Part shown: positions 60,324-64,000 of the stretch, piece by piece
Numbering within the stretch: the stretch's first letter is position 1
Layout: each line of letters starts with the position of its first letter
Made by a program: the position numbers and the translations under genes
Origin: Apium graveolens
Lineage: Eukaryota; Streptophyta; Magnoliopsida; Apiales; Apiaceae
DNA: 64,000 nt
Assembly (NCBI RefSeq): GCF_009905375.1
Contig: NC_133653.1
Location: 65,197,414-65,261,413 of the forward strand
Reading direction: 5' to 3'
The notes under the pieces: generated by a model
Told to the model about the DNA's origin: nothing
Databases searched by the model: none
Seen by the model: the letters and a program-made list of their open reading frames with translations, nothing else

Positions 60324-63300
60324 TGTAACACCCCCAAATCCGGGGTCGGGGATCCGGGTTGTCACGAGTTCCATTTCCCTTAATAACACCCAATCTTAAC
60401 AATTACTCAACTACTCTGTACTGTGACCCCACAATAAACACACACACCACACGTTATAGTCTCAGAGATGAACATCCAAAAATAACCACAAGTCATTTTA
60501 TTCCACAATTATCTGCCAATACACCTTAAAAGGTTTTCTGAATAAATTTACATTTCTTTGCCATTATTACAATTCATAAATATACATAATCTGGTACATT
60601 AGAAGTTGAAAGCCTAGCCTATTGGTAGCTCCTACCTCAGCTACGGCGGCATCAATGCTTCTATAAAACTGCGGAACGTCTCCTAATCGCTTGCGAATCG
60701 GGAGCTTGGTCCTGTTCATCCTTTCTATCTGATGTTGTGTGATGAAAGAAGAAAGCAAGGGTGAGCAGCAAGCCCACCAAAATAATATGTATAATGATTA
60801 ACAATATATGAGCCTTCTCATAGTACTCATGAAAGTCTTGGTCAAAAGAAATGAACCAAGTTGATATCTTAATGCGATGAAGTCGCAAAATATTCAGTAT
60901 ATATATATATATACATATATACTTTTCAAAATATTGGAAGTCCTCTTCCATGCATAATATACACAAAGTCCCAGTGTATAACTGTATAAAATAAAAAAAA
61001 AATATCGTTGCAAGGTGATCTCATATATCTAACCTTGTCTCAACGTTTTTCTGAAAATCTTTGTCATTCATAAGACAATTATTAATTAGATATAAGTTTA
61101 AAAGATGAAGTTACAAGATACCCCAATATACTTATATCTTTCCCAAATACTACTTGAACTACCACCGTTCAAGTTATAATTAGCTTCAAAAGTTCATCAC
61201 ATAGATGAGACTATAAGGCAAGGTTTGAATAGATTAAATCTTTAAAATATTATCAAAATAAAATGAAGTTACGAGATACTTCATTTGATGTAAACATCAT
61301 TTTGAAAACTTGACCCTGCCAACACTCAACAATCGCCCAACCGTAGCCTTTCTATCGAAGTGCTCTGGGTAGTGTTGCAGAAATTATCCAATTGGATGAT
61401 GAACTCATTACGGGAGTTTGCCGCGCCAGGAAGACCACTTACGATGATCAGTCATAGTAGTACAACCCCACCATTTTCTACATGTAGAGGAGAACCTGTC
61501 GGATTTACTTGTCAACCGAACACTGAACTCCTAAGGAATGGACCGCCTTAGCGGAACTTCCAGGCCATTTGGGCCAATATAATAAGGCTGGGCCGGCGCT
61601 ACTCGGCCACTTACGCCACTCCTAGTTCAGATGAAATCCATGACTCTGAAACGTAAAGCTTGTCCCCACTTTCCCCAAGTAGAAACTTGTTGATACGGCT
61701 CCACCAAGAAGTCGTATCTATTTGGAAAGGAGAACTCACCGATATTTCCCAGGCGATGCCTGTTAATGGATTAACTTGTTCCAAGAATTTTACTTCCCGA
61801 GTGTTGGGTAAGTAATCAATTCATTTATCAAAACAGCAACCTTGTTGCGAATATAAAACACACCATAGAGCCGGATCCCTCAGGTTTTGAGCGAGTATTT
61901 AAATCCCCTTTGAAAGGAGGATCTTAAAAAAATGAGTTTTGGGATCCGCTCTAACTTTTAAAAAATCATTTTGAAGACTCGCAAAACATTTTTAAGAATG
62001 TTTGGAGTGAAGCTGATTTAATGAAGTAAATCAGTCCCCAGAATATTTAGAAAATGTCTGAATATTATTATTTAAATAATATTCCCATAAAGAATAATCT
62101 TTATAAAATAATTGAAGTAGAAGTATTAAAACTTATACTTGAAATGAATAGCAAATAATCAAAGATATACTTATACGAAAGTAATATCTTTATTTGAATA
62201 ATCAAAAGTAAGTTTGATTATCGACACCTTATTCTTTAATACAATAAAGAATATTATTAAGTAATAAGCGGAGTCATAATACCTCGAATGAATACTATAA
62301 ATAATATTCATAAAATAAAGGAGTCATACATCCTCAAATGAATATCCAAGTAATATTCAATAATAATATAAACTGAGTCATAAGCCCTTGAATGAATATT
62401 CAAATAATATTCAAATAATAAAATAAACTGAGTCATAAGCCCTCGAATGAATACTCAAATAATATTCAAATAATAAAATAAACTTAGTCTTAAGCCCTCG
62501 AATGAATACTCAAATTAATATTCAATTAAGTAAAATAAAGGTATCGAATAAACCTTATTCGATCCATAGTTTTAAAAACTATATCCATATATATATAAAT
62601 ATATAAATATATATATAATATACTCGGGAACATCGACTCCCGGTTTAGAAATATGTTCACCTTTTATCCCCTATACTAAGGGTATACGCAACTACTTGCT
62701 TATTTCTAGCATAGGTATTATGCAACTATAAGCATTGAAATCCACAGATAGATAACCAGATTACGAAACAGACATGCATATATACCATATCAGCATGCTC
62801 CAATATATCGCAAAATTTGCTAATAACAATCATGCACTATCACAAGATAATGCATATACATATATTTACATCACAACAACAGTATAACGGGTAGAAAACT
62901 TGCCTGAGCGACTGGGGGTTACGAATGGCTCGGGACGAGTCTGGTAACCTATAAACAACAAGTAAGTTGGAATTAAACCAAAGTCACTTGTAAATCTATA
63001 CTCTAACCAACTCAGACTCTAATGCTCGTTTTGCGCTTACTGATTCTCTTAAGTCACTCGAGTACCCTCGGCTCCACCATTTTTAATAATTTAACCTTTA
63101 CGAGTTTTAAGGCGATTCCTTCGCGAGTGTCTTACCAACTGCCTAACACACTTACCATAAATGTTTCATGCATTAATTAATCCTTTTTGGTCTTTAACCT
63201 ATGTTTCAAAGTAAGGCGAGGGAAATAGTTTCGTTCGCGAAATGCCGTTACTTGAAACGGTCGTTTCTCCTAAACCGTGCATCGGAATCGAACGAACTAC

Positions 63301-64000
63301 ATATCAAAACGAAGCTCGTAACATGAGCTATCTAATCATGGCAGTGGTCATAATCTAGCAGGGGGTTCTCGGGTCCTAATGCTATGCACAAAAACAGTCC
63401 AAAGAAAATCGGACGTTACGACGGCTATGTTTACGCGATTTCCCAATTTTAAACTACTCCAATTAACCACCAACCAACTCATAACCATCAATACAACAAA
63501 ACTTCACCTAAACCATACCACATCAGTCCATAATCTCCAAGGTTTTCAACTCAAACAACCACAATCAAGACCTATGAACTATAATCAAGCTTCAATTACC
63601 AAAAACACTTCCAAATCAAACCAAACTACTAATAATCACAATCCATGCTTCTCATTTCACAACACCAACCATTAAACTTACTAACAAATAAAGTAAAGGC
63701 TAGGGTTTGAAGTTTATACCTTCCTTGGGAGGTGTTAAGTTGCTAGGAAGCCTTAGGGAGCCTCCTACAAGCTTGATCTTTCCAAAGAAATCAAGAACAC
63801 AAAGTTAGGCTTTGAAGTTTCTAAAAGTCCGATTTAAAGAACTGTAAAAATGAGGGTCTTACCATGATTATTTGGACGAGACTTGTGAACAAGAGTTGTA
63901 GGCCATCTCAATACCTTTCCAATGAGCTATAGAACACAATATTTGAGTGAGAAATGAAGGAGATACAGCAGTTTTAGTGTTCTGGTTCTGTTTTGGCCGA
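60324..64000 (-). repeat. Element F: LTR of the C family, truncated by window edge
   Basis: Starts on + as TGTAACACCCCCAAATCCGG, the same terminus as C at 44745, and is homologous to it for about 3.4 kb with many substitutions and one replaced segment (about 61285-61790). Stem-loop GGTGAGC-AGCAA-GCCCACC at 60760-60778. The left flank is TAAAT (60319-60323). Whether this is a solo LTR or part of a full element cannot be told because it leaves the window. The + ORF at 63379 has no recognised product. Confidence 0.85.

Noticed and set aside
44745..64000. C and F LTRs as the two ends of one element
   Set aside because: Both are in the same orientation, but F lies inside the LTR of E, which itself lies inside C, and the two LTRs differ too much.

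Overview
The window is plant nuclear DNA, almost certainly from a eudicot with a repeat-rich genome. No complete host gene, rRNA or tRNA gene was found. Nearly everything is LTR retrotransposon nested inside LTR retrotransposon, plus one AT-rich hierarchical tandem repeat. The lineages seen are Sirevirus-type and Angela-type Ty1/copia and Tekay/Del-type Ty3/gypsy with a chromodomain. Their wording looks asterid, possibly umbellifer, but that is an impression from memory and cannot be proven here.

Left part, 1-16794. A gypsy LTR remnant (15726-16794) was the target of a Tekay-like element called Gy1 here (5283-15725, + strand). Gy1 has 3.3 kb LTRs, an extra small ORF ahead of gag, and gag-pol broken by point mutations. 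A Sirevirus-type copia element (A, 1-5282, - strand) then landed in the 5' LTR of Gy1. A is read in one frame from gag into reverse transcriptase and runs off the left edge of the window.

Middle, 16795-29593. This is AT-rich sequence with a Stowaway-like MITE and a three-copy block repeat. Each block is about 1.5-2 kb of single-copy-type sequence followed by an array of roughly 280-360 bp monomers (13, 7 and 2 visible). A second Stowaway-like MITE sits only in block 2, so blocks 1 and 3 show its empty site. Block 3 is cut by the next retrotransposon.

Right part, 29594-64000. This is a five-deep nest. Element B (Angela-like copia, - strand, decayed) carries a 4.0 kb solo LTR S with a perfect 5-bp target duplication. 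B is interrupted at 39429 by D, a + strand Sirevirus-type copia related to A that has lost its RT. D is interrupted at 44745 by C, a - strand Tekay-like gypsy with a 4.1 kb LTR and strongly decayed pol. C is interrupted at 53475 by E, a - strand Sirevirus-type copia with gag and protease but no IN, RT or RH. E is interrupted in its second LTR at 60324 by F, another copy of the C LTR family, which runs off the right edge. The insertion order read from the junctions is B, then D (and S), C, E, F.

The main items for a second look are: two in-frame stop codons shared by A and D exactly at the Gag-protease boundary, with a related motif in E; the accessory ORF of Gy1; a short stem-loop near the 3' end of several unrelated long LTRs; the hierarchical satellite with a conserved exon-like ORF at the head of each array; and several well-resolved rearrangements (solo LTR, microhomology deletions, inverted repeat). 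None of the coding regions appears able to make a complete functional polyprotein.
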